A DNA stretch of 64,000 bases from Hippophae tibetana. Lineage: Eukaryota > Streptophyta > Magnoliopsida > Rosales > Elaeagnaceae. The notes beneath the pieces were generated by a model. The model was given only the letters and a program-made list of their open reading frames with translations. It ran no database searches and was not told the DNA's origin. The translations under genes were made by a program, and so were the position numbers. This document shows, piece after piece, positions 36,503-49,670 of this stretch; position 1 is the stretch's first letter, and each line of letters opens with the position of its first letter. The DNA is taken from contig CM072812.1 in NCBI GenBank assembly GCA_037013495.1, forward strand, positions 59,614,938 to 59,678,937. The letters are read 5' to 3'.

Positions 36503-39500
36503 AAACTGTTATTATTTAAGTGTTTTCTGCATTCTTGAGTGACAAATCACAATAAAAAGAATGAAATTTAAACCTTCATGTCTTGCATTTTCTATCAATT
36601 TTGGTGTCGTTGTTATAATCTTTGGATTTCCTTTTATATTTTTCTTTAAATTCTTCGTATCTTTTTTTGTTCCTTTTTTTTGCATGTTAATATATCTTTT
36701 TTTTTTTCAAAAAAAGAAGAGTTTTGTAGCATGTCAAAGTTTATAAAAAAAAAGAAGTCATTAATTGGGGTTGCAACTTTGAAGTATTAAAAATTTTAAA
36801 TCCTGTATCGAAGGGACTATTATAATAAATGAAATAGAGGTCGTTTCGATTTCTAAAAATGCAACAAAGCATTAGTTCTGTTCTCAACGTTTTGGACCCC
36901 AAATTCCATTGTTTACACAACTTACCGATGTCTTAAATTTTGGTCTCACCATATTACGTTTTTGTTCGGTTCATGTTCTATAGGGTTCTAATTAACTCAT
37001 CTTAGCTACTTTCTTCGCAATTCAATCGTTAATATTTCTTCGAGTTCCTAGGTTGTTCACCTAAAGGTTACACATAATTTAGAATGAGAGCCTTGGTTGC
37101 AGAAAATAGGTTATATGTCTTCATCTATTCATTTTGTAATTTTAGATTTAAAACTGTTATTATTTAAGTGTTTTCTGCATTCTTGAGTGACAAATCATAA
37201 TAAAAAGAATGAAATTTAAACCTTCATGTCTTGCATTTTCTATCAATTTTGGTATCGTTGTTATAATCTTTGGATTTCCTTTTATATTTTTCTTTAAATT
37301 CTTCGTATCTTTTTTTGTTCCTTTTTTTTGCATGTTAATATATCTTTTTTTTTTCAAAAAAAGAAGAGTTTTGTAGCATGTCAAAGGTTATAAAAAAAAA
37401 AGTCATTAATTGGGGTTGCAACTTTGAAGTATTAAAAATTTTAAATCCTGTATCGAAGGGACTATTATAATAAATGAAATAGAGGTCGTTTCGATTTCTA
37501 AAAATGCAACAAAGCATTAGTTCTGTTCTCAACGTTTTGGACCCCAAATTCCATTGTTTACACAACTTACATATGTCTTAAATTTTGGTCTCACCATATT
37601 ACGTTTTTGTTCGGTTCATGTTCTATAGGGTTCTAATTAACTCATCTTAGCTACTTTCTTCGCAATTCAATCGTTAATATTTCTTCGAGTTCCTAGGTTG
37701 TTCACCTAAAGGTTACACATAATTTAGAATGAGAGCCTTGGTTGCAGAAAATAGGTTATATGTCGTCATCTATTCATTTTGTAATTTTAGATTTAGAACA
37801 ATTATTATTTAATTGTTTTCTACATTATTGAGTGATAAATCACAATAAAAAGAATGAAATTTAAACCTTCATGTCTTGCGTTTTCTATCAATTTTGTTGT
37901 CGTTGTTTTAATCTTTGGATTTGCTTTTATAGTTTTCTTTAAATTCTTCGTATCTTTTTTTTGTTCCTTTTTTTGCGTGTTAATCTATCTTTGTTTTTCA
38001 AAAAAAGAAGATTGTTATAGCATGTCCAAGTTTATAAAAAAAGAAGTCATTAATTGGGGTTGCAACTTAAAAGTATTAAAAATTTTAAGTCCTGTATCGA
38101 CGAGACTATTATAATAAATCAAATGGAGCCCGTTTCTATTTCTAAAAATGCAAGAAAGCATTAGTTCTGTTCTCAACGTTTTGGACCCCAAATTCCATTG
38201 TTTACAAAACTTACCGATGTCTTAAATTTTGGTCTCACCATATTACGTTTTTGTTCGGTCCATGTTCTATAGGGTTCTAATTAACTCATCTTAGCCACTT
38301 TCTTCACAATTCAATCGTTAATATTTCTTTGAGTTCCTAGGTTGTTCACCTAAAGGTTACACATAAATTAGAATGAGAGCCTTGGTTGCAGAAAATAGGA
38401 TATATGTCTTCATCTATTCATTTTGTAATTTTAGATTTAGAACAATTATTATTTAATTGTTTTCTACATTATTGAGTGACAAATCACCATAAAAAGAATG
38501 AAATTTAAACCTTCATGTCTTGCGTTTTCTATCAATTTTGTTGTCGTTGTTTTAATCTTTGGATTTGCTTTTATAGTTTTCTTTAAATTCTTCGTATCTT
38601 TTTTTTGTTCCTTTTTTTGCGTGTTAATCTATCTTTGTTTTTCAAAAAAAGAAGATTGTTATAGCATGTCCAAGTTTATAAAAAAAAGAAGTCATTAATT
38701 GGGGTTGCAACTTCAAAGTATTAAAAATTTTAAATCCTTTATCGACGAGACTATTTTAATAAATCAAATGGAGGCCGTTTCTATTTCTAAAAATGCAAGA
38801 ATGCATTAGTTCTGTTCTCAACGTTTTGGACCCCAAATTCCATTGTTTACACAACTTACCGATGTCTTAAATTTTCGTCTCACCATATTACGTTTTTGTT
38901 CGGTTCATGTTCTATAGGGTTCTTATTAACTTATTTTAGATACTTTCTTCGCAATTCAATCGTTATTATTTCTTTGAGTTCCTAGGTTGTTCACCTAAAG
39001 GTTACACGTAATTTAGAATGAGAGCCTTGGTTGCAGAAAATAGGTTACATGTCTTCATCTATTCATTTTGTAATTTTAGATTTAAAACAGTTATTATTTA
39101 AGTGTTTTCTGCATTCTTGAGTGACAAATCACAATAAAAAGAATGAAATTTAAACCTTCATGTCTTGCGTTTTCTATCAATTTTCGTGTCGTTGTTATAA
39201 TCTTTGGATTTCCTTTTATATTTTTCTTTAAATTCTTCCTATCTTTTTTTTGTTCCTTTTTTTGCATGTTAATATATCTTTTTTTTTCAAAAAAAGAAGA
39301 GTTTTGTAGCATGTCAAAGTTTATAAAAAAAAAGAAGTCATTAATTGGGGTTGCAACTTTGAAGTATTAAAAATTTTAAATCCTGTATCGAAGGGACTAT
39401 TATAATAAATGAAATAGAGGTCGTTTCGATTTCTAAAAATGCAACAAGGCATTAGTTCTATTCGAAGCGTTTTGGACCCCAAATTCCATTGTTTACACAA

Positions 39501-42500
39501 CTTACCGATGTCTTAAATTTTGGTCTCACCATATTACGTTTTTGTTCGGTTCATGTTCTATAGGGTTCTAATTAACTCATCTTAGCTACTTTCTTCGCAA
39601 TTCAATCGTTAATATTTCTTCGAGTTCCTAGGTTGTTCACCTAAAGGTTACACATAATTTAGAATGAGAGCCTTGGTTGCAGAAAATAGGTTATATGTCT
39701 TCATCTATTCATTTTGTAATTTTAGATTTAGAACAATTATTATTTAATTGTTTTCTACATTATTGAGTGATAAATCACAATAAAAAGAATGAAATTTAAA
39801 CCTTCATGTCTTGCGTTTTCTATCAATTTTGTTGTCGTTGTTTTAATCTTTGGATTTGCTTTTATAGTTTTCTTTAAATTCTTCGTATCTTTTTTTTGTT
39901 CCTTTTTTTGCGTGTTAATCTATCTTTGTTTTTCAAAAAAATAAGATTGTTATAGCATGTCCAAGTTTATAAAAAAAAGAAGTCATTAATTGGGGTTGCA
40001 ACTTAAAAGTATTAAAAATTTTAAATCCTGTATCGACGAGAGTATTATAATAAATCAAATGGAGGCCGTTTCTATTTCTAAAAATGCAAGAAAGCATTAG
40101 TTCTGTTCTCAACGTTTTGGACCCCAAATTCCATTGTTTACAAAACTTACCGATGTCTTAAATTTTGGTCTCACCATATTACGTTTTTGTTCGGTCCATG
40201 TTCTATAGGGTTCTAATTAACTGATCTTAGCCACTTTCTTCACAATTCAATCGTTAATATTTCTTTGAGTTCCTAGGTTGTTTACCTAAAGGTTACACAT
40301 AATTTAGAATGAGAGCCTTGGTTGCAGAAAATAGGATATATGTCTTCATCTATTCATTTTGTAATTTTAGATTTAGAACAATTATTATTTAATTGTTTTC
40401 TACATTATTGAGTGACAAATCACCATAAAAAGAATGAAATTTAAACCTTCATGTCTTGCGTTTTCTATCAATTTTGTTGTCGTTGTTTTAATCTTTGGAT
40501 TTGCTTTTATAGTTTTCTTTAAATTCTTCGTATCTTTTTTTTGTTCCTTTTTTTGCGTGTTAATCTATCTTTGTTTTTCAAAAAAAGAAGATTGTTATAG
40601 CATGTCCAAGTTTATAAAAAAAAGAAGTCATTAATTGGGGTTGCAACTTCAAAGTATTAAAAATTTTAAATCCTTTATCGACGAGACTATTTTAATAAAT
40701 CAAATGGAGGCCGTTTCTATTTCTAAAAATGCAAGAATGCATTAGTTCTGTTCTCAACGTTTTGGACCCCAAATTCCATTGTTTACACAACTTACCGATG
40801 TCTTAAATTTTCGTCTCACCATATTACGTTTTTGTTCGGTTCATGTTCTATAGGGTTCTTATTAACTCATTTTAGATACTTTCTTCGCAATTCAATCGTT
40901 ATTATTTCTTTGAGTTCCTAGGTTGTTCACCTAAAGGTTACACGTAATTTAGAATGAGAGCCTTGGTTGCAGAAAATAGGTTACATGTCTTCATCTATTC
41001 AATTTGTAATTTTAGATTTAAAACAGTTATTATTTAAGTGTTTTCTGCATTCTTGAGTGACAAATCACAATAAAAAGAATGAAATTTAAACCTTCATGTC
41101 TTGCGTTTTCTATCAATTTTCGTGTCGTTGTTATAATCTTTGGATTTCCTTTTATATTTTTCTTTAAATTCTTCGTATCTTTTTTTTGTTCCTTTTTTTG
41201 CATGTTAATATATCTTTTTTTTTCAAAAAAAGAAGAGTTTTGTAGCATGTCAAAGTTTATAACAAAAAAAGAAGTCATTAATTGGGGTTGCAACTTTGAA
41301 GTATTAAAAATTTAAATCCTGTATCGAAGGGACTATTATAATAAATGAAATAGAGGTCGTTTCGATTTCTAAAAATGCAACAAGGCATTAGTTCTATTCG
41401 AAGCGTTTTGGACCCCAAATTCCATTGTTTACACAACTTACCGATGTCTTAAATTTTGGTCTCACCATATTACGTTTTTGTTCGGTTCATGTTCTATAGG
41501 GTTCTAATTAACTCATCTTAGCTACTTTCTTCCCAATTCAATCGTTAATATTTCTTCGAGTTCCTAGGTTGTTCACCTAAAGGTTACACATAATTTAGAA
41601 TGAGAGCCTTGGTTGCAGAAAATAGGTTATATGTCTTCATCTATTCATTTTGTAATTTTAGATTTAGAACAATTATTATTTAATTGTTTTCTACATTATT
41701 GAGTGACAAATCACAATAAAAAGAATGAAATTTAAACCTTTATGTCTTTCGTTTTCCATCAATTTTGTTGTCGTTGTTTTAATCTTTGGATTTGCTTTTA
41801 TAGTTTTCTTTAAATTCTTCGTATCTTTTTTTTGTTCCTTTTTTTGCGTGTTAATCTATCTTTGTTTTTCAAAAAAAGAAGATTGTTATAGCATGTCCAA
41901 GTTTATAAAAAAAAGAAGTCATTAATAGGCGTTGCAACTTAAAAGTATTAAAAATTTTAAATCCTGTATCGACGAGACTATTATAATAAATCAAATGGAG
42001 GCCGTTTCTATTTCTAAAAATGCAAGAAAGCATTAGTTGTATTCTCAACGTTTTGGACCCCAAATTCCATTGTTTACAAAACTTACCGATGTCTTAAATT
42101 TTGGTCTCACCATATTACGTTTTTCTTCGGTCCATGTTCTATAGGGTTCTAATTAACTCATCTTAGCCACTTTCTTCACAATTCAATCGTTAATATTTCT
42201 TTGAGTTCCTAGGTTGTTCACCTAAAGGTTACACATAATTTAGAATGAGAGGCTTGGTTGCAGAAAATAGGATATATGTCTTCATCTATTCATTTTGTAA
42301 TTTTAGATTTAGAACAATTATTATTTAATTGTTTTCTACATTATTGAGTGACAAATCACCATAAAAAGAATGAAATTTAAACCTTCATGTCTTGCGTTTT
42401 CTATCAATTTTGTTGTCGTTGTTTTAATCTTTGGATTTGCTTTTATAGTTTTCTTTAAATTCTTCGTATCTTTTTTTTGTTCCTTTTTTTGCGTGTTAAT

Positions 42501-43600
42501 CTATCTTTGTTTTTCAAAAAAGAAGATTGTTATAGCATGTCCAAGTTTATAAAAAAAAGAAGTCATTAATTGGGGTTGCAACTTAAAAGTATTAAAAATT
42601 TTAAATCCTGTATCGACGAGACTATTATAATAAATCAAATGGAGGCCGTTTCTATTTCTAAAAATGCAAGAAAGCATTAGTTCTGTTCTCAACGTTTTGG
42701 ACCCCAAATTCCATTGTTTACACAACTTACCGATGTCTTAAATTTTGGTCTCACCATATTACGTTTTTGTTCGGTTCATGTTCTATAGGGTTCTAATTAA
42801 CTCATCTTAGCCACTTTCTTCGCAATTCAATCGTTAATATTTCTTTGATTTCCTAGGTTGTTCACCTAAAGGTTACACATAATTTAGAATGAGAGCCTTG
42901 GTTGCAGAAAATAGGTTAGATGTCTTCATCTATTCATTTTGTAATTTTAGATTTAAAACAGTTATTATTTAATTGTTTTCTGCATTCTTGAGTGTCAAAT
43001 CACAATAAAAATAATGAAATTTAAACCTTCATGTCTTGCGTTTTCTATCAATTTTGGTGTCGTTGTTATAATCTTTTGGTTTCCTTTTATATTTTTCTTT
43101 AAATTCTTCGTATCTTTTTTTTGTTCCTTTTTTTTTCTTGTTAATCTTTCTTTGTTTTCAAAAAAAGAAGAGTGTTGTAGCATGTCAAAGTTTATAAAAA
43201 AAAGAAGTCATTAATTGGGGTTGCAACTTTAAAGTATTAAAAATTTTAAATCCTGTATCGACGAGACTATTATAATAAATCAAATGGAGGCCGTTTCTAT
43301 TTCTAAAAATGCAAGAAAGCATTAGTTCTGTTCTCAACGTTTTGGACCCCAAATTCCATTGTTTACACAACTTACCGATGTCTTAAATTTTGGTCTCACC
43401 ATATTACGTTTTTGTTCGGTCCATGTTCTATAGGGTTCTAATTAACTCATCTTAGCCACTTTCTTCCCAATTCAATCGTTAATATTTCTTTGAGTTCCTA
43501 GGTTGTTCACCTAAAGGTTACACATAATTTAGAATGAGAGCCTTGGTTGCAGAAAATAGGATATATGTCTTCATCTATTCATTTTGTAATTTTAGATTTA
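36503..43600. repeat. 7.1-kb tandem block, copy 2 (11 monomers, 7098 bp)
   Basis: Second copy of the 11-monomer block, offset 7097-7101 bp depending on local poly-T length. The same private variants occur near 37570, 37750, 38363, 40218, 41001, 41738, 42036, 42248, 43009 and 43137. The homology ends where copy 1 reads TTTAAAACTG and copy 2 continues TTTAGAACAATT, just after 43600. Small differences include GGTTAGATG near 42914 (copy 1 GGTTACATG) and one extra C in the A-run near 41263. Confidence 0.95.
38694..42564. repeat. D-D-B trimer HOR within block 2 (two units, ~1935 bp)
   Basis: Counterpart of 31597-35466, 7097 bp downstream. Units are 38694-40629 and 40630-42564, with landmarks 38828, 39474, 40119 and 40764, 41410, 42055. 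The within-unit differences, GAGAGTATTAT in the first and GTTGTATTCTC in the second, are the same as in block 1. The trimer duplication therefore preceded the 7.1-kb duplication. Confidence 0.85.
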
Positions 43601-46600
43601 GAACAATTATTATTTAATTGTTTTCTACATTATTGAGTGACAAATCACCATAAAAAGAATGAAATTTAAACCTTCATGTCTTGCGTTTTCTATCAATTTT
43701 GTTGTCGTTGTTTTAATCTTTGGATTTGCTTTTATAGTTTTCTTTAAATTCTTCGTATCTTTTTTTTGTTCCTTTTTTTGCGTGTTAATCTATCTTTGTT
43801 TTTCAAAAAAGAAGATTGTTATAGCATGTCCAAGTTTATAAAAAAAAAGAAGTCATTAATTGGGGTTGCAACTTCAAAGTATTAAAAAATTTAAATCCTT
43901 TATCGACGAGACTATTTTAATAAATCAAATGGAGGCCGTTTCTATTTCTAAAAATGCAAGAAAGCATTAGTTCTGTTCTCAACGTTTTGGACCCCAAATT
44001 CCATTGTTTACACAACTTCCCGATGTCTTAAATTTTGGTCTCACCATATTACGTTTTTGTTCGGTTCATGTTCTATAGGGTTCTAATTAACTAATCTTAG
44101 CCACTTTCTTCGCAATTCAATCGTTAATATTTCTTTGATTTCCTAGGTTGTTCACCTAAAGGTTACACATAATTTAGAATGAGAGCCTTGGTTGCAGAAA
44201 ATAGGTTACATGTCTTTATCTATTCATTTTGTAATTTTAGATTTAGAACAATTATTATTTCATTGTTTTCTACATTATTGAGTGAAAAATCACCATAAAA
44301 AGAATGAAATTTAAACCTTCATGTCTTGCGTTTTCTATCAATTTTGTTGTCGTTGTTTTAATCTTTGGATTTGCTTTTATAGTTTTCTTTAAATTCTTCG
44401 TATCTTTTTTTTGTTCCTTTTTTTGCGTGTTAATCTATCTTTGTTTTTCAAAAAGAGAAGATTGTTATAGCATGTCCAAGTTTATAAAAAAAAAGAAGTC
44501 ATTAATTGGGGTTACAACTTAAAAGTATTAAAAATTTTAAATCCTGTATCGACGACACTATTATAATAAATCAAATGGAGGCCGTTTCTATTTCTAAAAA
44601 TGCAAGAAAGCATTAGTTCTGTTCTCAACGTTTTGGACCCCAAATTCCATTGTTTACAAAACTTACCGATGTCTTAAATTTTGGTCTCACCATATTACGT
44701 TTTTGTTCGGTCCATGTTCTATAGGGTTCTAATTAACTCATCTTAGCCACTTTCTTCACAATTCAATCGTTAATATTTCTTTGAGTTCCTAGGTTGTTCA
44801 CCTAAAGGTTACACATAATTTAGAATGAGAGCCTTGGTTGCAGAAAATAGGATATATGTCTTCATCTATTCATTTTGTAATTTTAGATTTAGAACAATTA
44901 TTATTTAATTGTTTTCTACATTATTGAGTGACAAATCACCATAAAAAGAATGAAATTTAAACCTTCATGTCTTGCGTTTTCTATCAATTTTGGTGTCGTT
45001 GTTATAATCTTTGGATTTCCTTTTATATTTTTCTTTAAATTCTTCGTATCTTTTTTTTGTTCCTTTTTCTTGCATGTTAATCTATCTTTGTTTTTCAAAA
45101 AAAGAAGAGTGTTGTAGCATGTCAAAGTTTATAAAAAAAAAGAAGTCATTAATTGGGGTTGCAACTTTAAAGTATTAAAAATTTTAAATCCTGTATCGAC
45201 GAGACTATTATAATAAATCAAATGGAGGCCGTTTGTATTTCTTAAAATGCAAGAAAGCATTAGTTCTGTTCTCAACGTTTTGGACCCCAAATTCCATTGT
45301 TTACACAACTTACCGATGTCTTAAATTTTGGTCTCACCATATTACGTTTTTGTTCGGTCCATGTTCTATAGGGTTCTAATTAACTCATCTTAGCCACTTT
45401 CTTCCCAATTCAATCGTTAATATTTCTTTGAGTTCCTAGGTTGTTCACCTAAAAGTTTACACATAATTTAGAATGAGAGCCTTGGTTGCAGAAAATAGGA
45501 TATATGTCTTCATCTATTCATTTTGTAATTTTAGATTTAAAACAGTTATTATTTAATTGTTTTCTGCATTCTTGAGTGACAAATCACAATAAAAAGAATG
45601 AAATTTAAACCTTCATGTCTTGCGTTTTCTATCAATTTTGGTGTCGTTGTTATAATCTTTTGATTTCCTTTTATATTTTTCTTTAAATTCTTCGTATCTT
45701 TTTTTTGCTCCTTTTTTTTGCATGTTAATCTATCTTTGTTTTTCAAAAAAATAAGAGTGTTGTAGCATGTCAAAGTTTATAAAAAAAAGAAGTCATTAAT
45801 TGGGGTTGCAACTTTAAAGTATTAAAAAATTTAAATCCTGTATCGACGAGACTATTATAATAAATCAAATGGAGGCCGTTTCTATTTCTAAAAATGCAAG
45901 AAAGCATTAGTTCTGTTCTCAACGTTTTGGACCCCAAATTCCATTGTTTACACAACTTACCGATGTCTTAAATTTTGGTCTCACCATATTACGTTTTTGT
46001 TCGGTTCATGTTCTATAGGGTTCTAATTAACTCATCTTTGCCATTTTCTTCGCAATTCAATCGTTAATATTTCTTTGATTTCCAAGGTTGTTCACCTAAA
46101 GGTTACACATAATTTAGAATGAGAGCCTTGGTTGCAGAAAATAGGTTACATGTCTTCATGTTTTCATTTTGTAATTTTATATTTAAAACAGTTATTATTT
46201 AATTGTTTTCTGCATTCTTGAGTGACAAATCACAATAAAAAGAATGAAATTTAAACCTTCATGTCTTGCGTTTTCTATCAATTTTGGTGTCGTTCTTATA
46301 ATCTTTTGATTTCCTTTTATATTTTTCTTTAAATTCTTCATATCCTTTTTTTGTTCCTTTTTTTTGCATGTTAATCTATCTTTGTTTTTCAAAAAAAGAA
46401 GAGTGTTGTAGCATGTCAAAGTTTATAAAAAAAAGAAGTCATTAATTGGGGTTGCAACTTTAAAGTTTTAATAATTTTAAATCCTGTATCGACGAGACTA
46501 TTTTAATAAATCAAATGGAGGCCGTTTCTATTTCTAAAAATGCAAGAAAGCATTAGTTCTGTTCTCAACGTTTTGGACCCCAAATTCCATTGTTTACACA

Positions 46601-47086
46601 ACTTACCGATGTCTTAAATTTTGGTCTCACCATATTACGTTTTTGTTCGGTTCATGTTCTATAGGGTTCTAATTAACTCATCTTTGCCATTTTCTTCGCA
46701 ATTCAATCGTTAATATTTCTTTGATTTCCAAGGTTGTTCACCTAAAGGTTACACATAATTTAGAATGAGAGCCTTGGTTGCAGAAAATAGGTTACATGTC
46801 TTCATGTTTTCATTTTGTAATTTTATATTTAAAACAGTTATTATTTAATTGTTTTCTGCATTCTTGAGTGACAAATCACAATAAAAAGAATGAATTTTAA
46901 ACCTTCATGTCTTGCGTTTTCTATCAATTTTGGTGTCGTTGTTATAATCTTTTGATTTCCTTTTATATTTTTCTTTAAATTCTTCGTATCTTTTTTTTGT
47001 TCCTTTTTTTTGCATTTGAATCTATCTTTCTTTTTCAAAAAAAGAGGAGTGTTGTAGCATGTCAAAGTTTATAAAAAAAAGAAGTC
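43601..47086. repeat. Mixed monomers after the 7.1-kb blocks (part of copy 68 to copy 73)
   Basis: D-type halves continue to about 44.95 kb, then common-type second halves (GTTATAATCTTTTGATTTCC) take over. Copies 72 and 73 (landmarks 45929 and 46575) are a local pair sharing TTTCCAAGGTTG, GCCATTTTCTTCG and CATGTTTTCATTTTG. A private one-base shift, AAAAGTTTACAC, occurs near 45452. I see no gene and no interruption. Confidence 0.8.
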
Positions 47087-47732
47087 ATTAATTGGGGTTG
47101 CAACTTTAAAGTATTAAAAATTTTAAATCCTGTATCGACGAGACAATTTTAATAAATCAAATGGAGGCCGTTTCTATTTCTAAAAATGCAAGAATGCATT
47201 AGTTTTGTTCTCAACGTTTTGGACCCCAAATTCCATTGTTTACACAACTTACCGATGTCTTAAATTTTCGTCTCACCATATTACGTTTTTGTTCGGTTCA
47301 TGTTCTATAGGGTTCTAATTAACTCATCTTTGCCACTTTCTTCGCAATTCAATCGTTAATATTTCTTTGATTTCCTTGATTGTTCACCAAAAGGTTACAC
47401 ATAATTTAGAATGAGAGCCTTGGTTGTAGAAAATAGGTTACAAGTCTTCATCTATTCATTTTGTAATTTTAGATTTAAAACAGTTATTATTTAATTGTTT
47501 TCTGCATTCTTGAGTGACAAATCACAATAAAAAGAATGAAATTAAAACCTTCATGTCTTGCGTTTTCTATCAATTTTGGTGTCGTTGTTATAATCTTTTG
47601 ATTTCCTTTTATATTTTTCTTTATATTCTTCGTATTTTTTTTTTGTTCCTTTTTTTTGCATGTGAATCTATCTTTGTTTTTCAAAAAAAGAGGAGTGTTG
47701 TAGCATGTCAAAGTTTATAAAAAAAAGAAGTC
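47087..47732. repeat. Near-identical adjacent monomer pair, member 1 (copy 74)
   Basis: A 646-bp monomer almost identical to the next one. Shared private markers are CGAGACAATTTTAAT, TTAGTTTTGTTCTC, TTTCCTTGATTGTTC, CACCAAAAGG, GGTTGTAGAAAATAGG, GGTTACAAGTC and GAAATTAAAACC. Variants shared only by neighbours indicate a recent one-monomer duplication. Confidence 0.9.
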
Positions 47733-48377
47733 ATTAATTGGGGTTGCAACTTTAAAGTATTTAAAATTTTAAATCCTGTATCGACGAGACAATTTTAATA
47801 AATCAAATGGAGGCCGTTTCTATTTCTAAAAATGCAAGAATGCATTAGTTTTGTTCTCAACGTTTTGGACCCCAAATTCCATTGTTTACACAACTTACCG
47901 ATGTCTTAAATTTTCGTCTCACCATATTACGTTTTTGTTCGGTTCATGTTCTATAGGGTTCTAATTAACTCATCTTTGCCACTTTCTTCGCAATTCAATC
48001 GTTAATATTTCTTTGATTTCCTTGATTGTTCACCAAAAGGTTACACATAATTTAGAATGAGAGCCTTGGTTGTAGAAAATAGGTTACAAGTCTTCATCTA
48101 TTCATTTTGTAATTTTAGATTTAAAACAGTTATTATTTAATTGTTTTCTGCATTCTTGAGTGACAAATCACAATAAAAAGAATGAAATTAAAACCTTCAT
48201 GTCTTGCGTTTTCTATCAATTTTGGTGTCGTTGTTATAATCTTTTGATTTCCTTTTATATTTTTCTTTATATTCTTCGTATTTTTTTTTGTTCCTTTTTT
48301 TTGCATGTGAATCTATCTTTGTTTTTCAAAAAAAGAGGAGTGTTGTAGCATGTCAAAGTTTATAAAAAAAAGAAGTC
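47733..48377. repeat. Near-identical adjacent monomer pair, member 2 (copy 75)
   Basis: Second member of the pair, 645 bp. It differs from member 1 by one base fewer in the poly-T run near 48285 and by small changes around its start, such as the TATTTAAAATTTT near 47759 where member 1 reads TATTAAAAATTTT. The single-base poly-T difference shifts every open frame through that segment, which illustrates why those frames are not conserved. Confidence 0.9.
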
Positions 48378-49670
48378 ATTAATTGGGGTTGCAACTTTAA
48401 AGTATTAAAAATTTTAAATCCTGTATCGACGAGACTATTTTAATAAATCAAATGGAGGCCTTTTCTATTTCTAAAAATGCAAGAATGCATTAGTTCTGTT
48501 CTCAACGAATTGATCCCCAAATTCCATTGTTTACACAACTTACCGATGTCTTAAATTTTCGTCTCACCATATTACGTTTTTGTTCGGTTCATGTTCTATA
48601 GGGTTCTAATTAACTCATCTTTGCCACTTTCTTCGCAATTCAATCGTTAATATTTCTTTGATTTCCTAGGTTGTTCACCTAAAGGTTACACATAATTTAG
48701 AATGAGAGCCTTGGTTGCAGAAAATAGGTTACATGTCTTCATGTATTCATTTTGTAATTTTATATTTAAAACAGTTATTATTTAATTGTTTTCTGCATTC
48801 TTGAGTGACAAATCACAATAAAAAGAATGAAATTTAAACCTTCATGTCTTGCGTTTTCTATCAATTTTGGTGTCGTTGTTATAATCTTTTGATTTCCTTT
48901 TATATTTTTCTTTAAATTCTTCGTATCTTTTTTTTGTTCCTTTTTTTTGCATTTGAATCTATCTTTGTTTTTCAAAAAAAGAGGAGTGTTGTAGCATGTC
49001 AAAGTTTATAAAAAAAAGAAGTCATTAATTGGGGTTGTAACTTTAAAGTATTAAAAATTTTAAATCCTGTATCGACGAGACTATTTTAATAAATCAAATG
49101 GAGGCCGTTTCTATTTCTAAAAATGCAAGAATGCATTAGTTCTGTTCTCAACGTTTTGTACCCCAAATTCCATTGTTTACACAACTTACCGATGTCTTAA
49201 ATTTTCGTCTCACCATATTACGTTTTTGTTCGGTTCATGTTCTATAGGGTTCTAATTAACTCATCTTTGCCACTTTCTTCGCAATTCAATCGTTAATATT
49301 TCTTTGATTTCCTAGGTTGTTCACCAAAAGGTTACACATAATTTAGAATGAGAGCCTTGGTTGTAGAAAATAGGTTACATGTCTTCATCTATTCATTTTG
49401 TAATTTTAGATTTAAAACAGTTATTATTTAATTGTTTTCTGCATTCTTGAGTGACAAATCACAATAAAAAGAATGAAATTTAAACCTTCATGTCTTGCGT
49501 TTTCTATCAATTTTGGTGTCGTTCTTATAATCTTTTGATTTCCTTTTATATTTTTCTTTAAATTCTTCATATCCTTTTTTTGTTCCTTTTTTTTTGCATG
49601 TTAATCTATCTTTGTTTTTCAAAAAAAGAAGAGTGTTGTAGCATGTCAAAGTTTATAAAAAAAAGAAGTC
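48378..49670. repeat. Two transitional monomers with altered landmark (copies 76-77)
   Basis: Copy 76 has the conserved CGTTTTGGACCCC changed to CGAATTGATCCCC at about 48506-48518, along with GGCCTTTTCTATTTC. Copy 77 reads TTTTGTACCCC at 49154. Both have common-type second halves with TTTTGATTTCC. The copy 76 variant recurs once, at 51094, which links this stretch to the trimer that follows. Confidence 0.85.
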
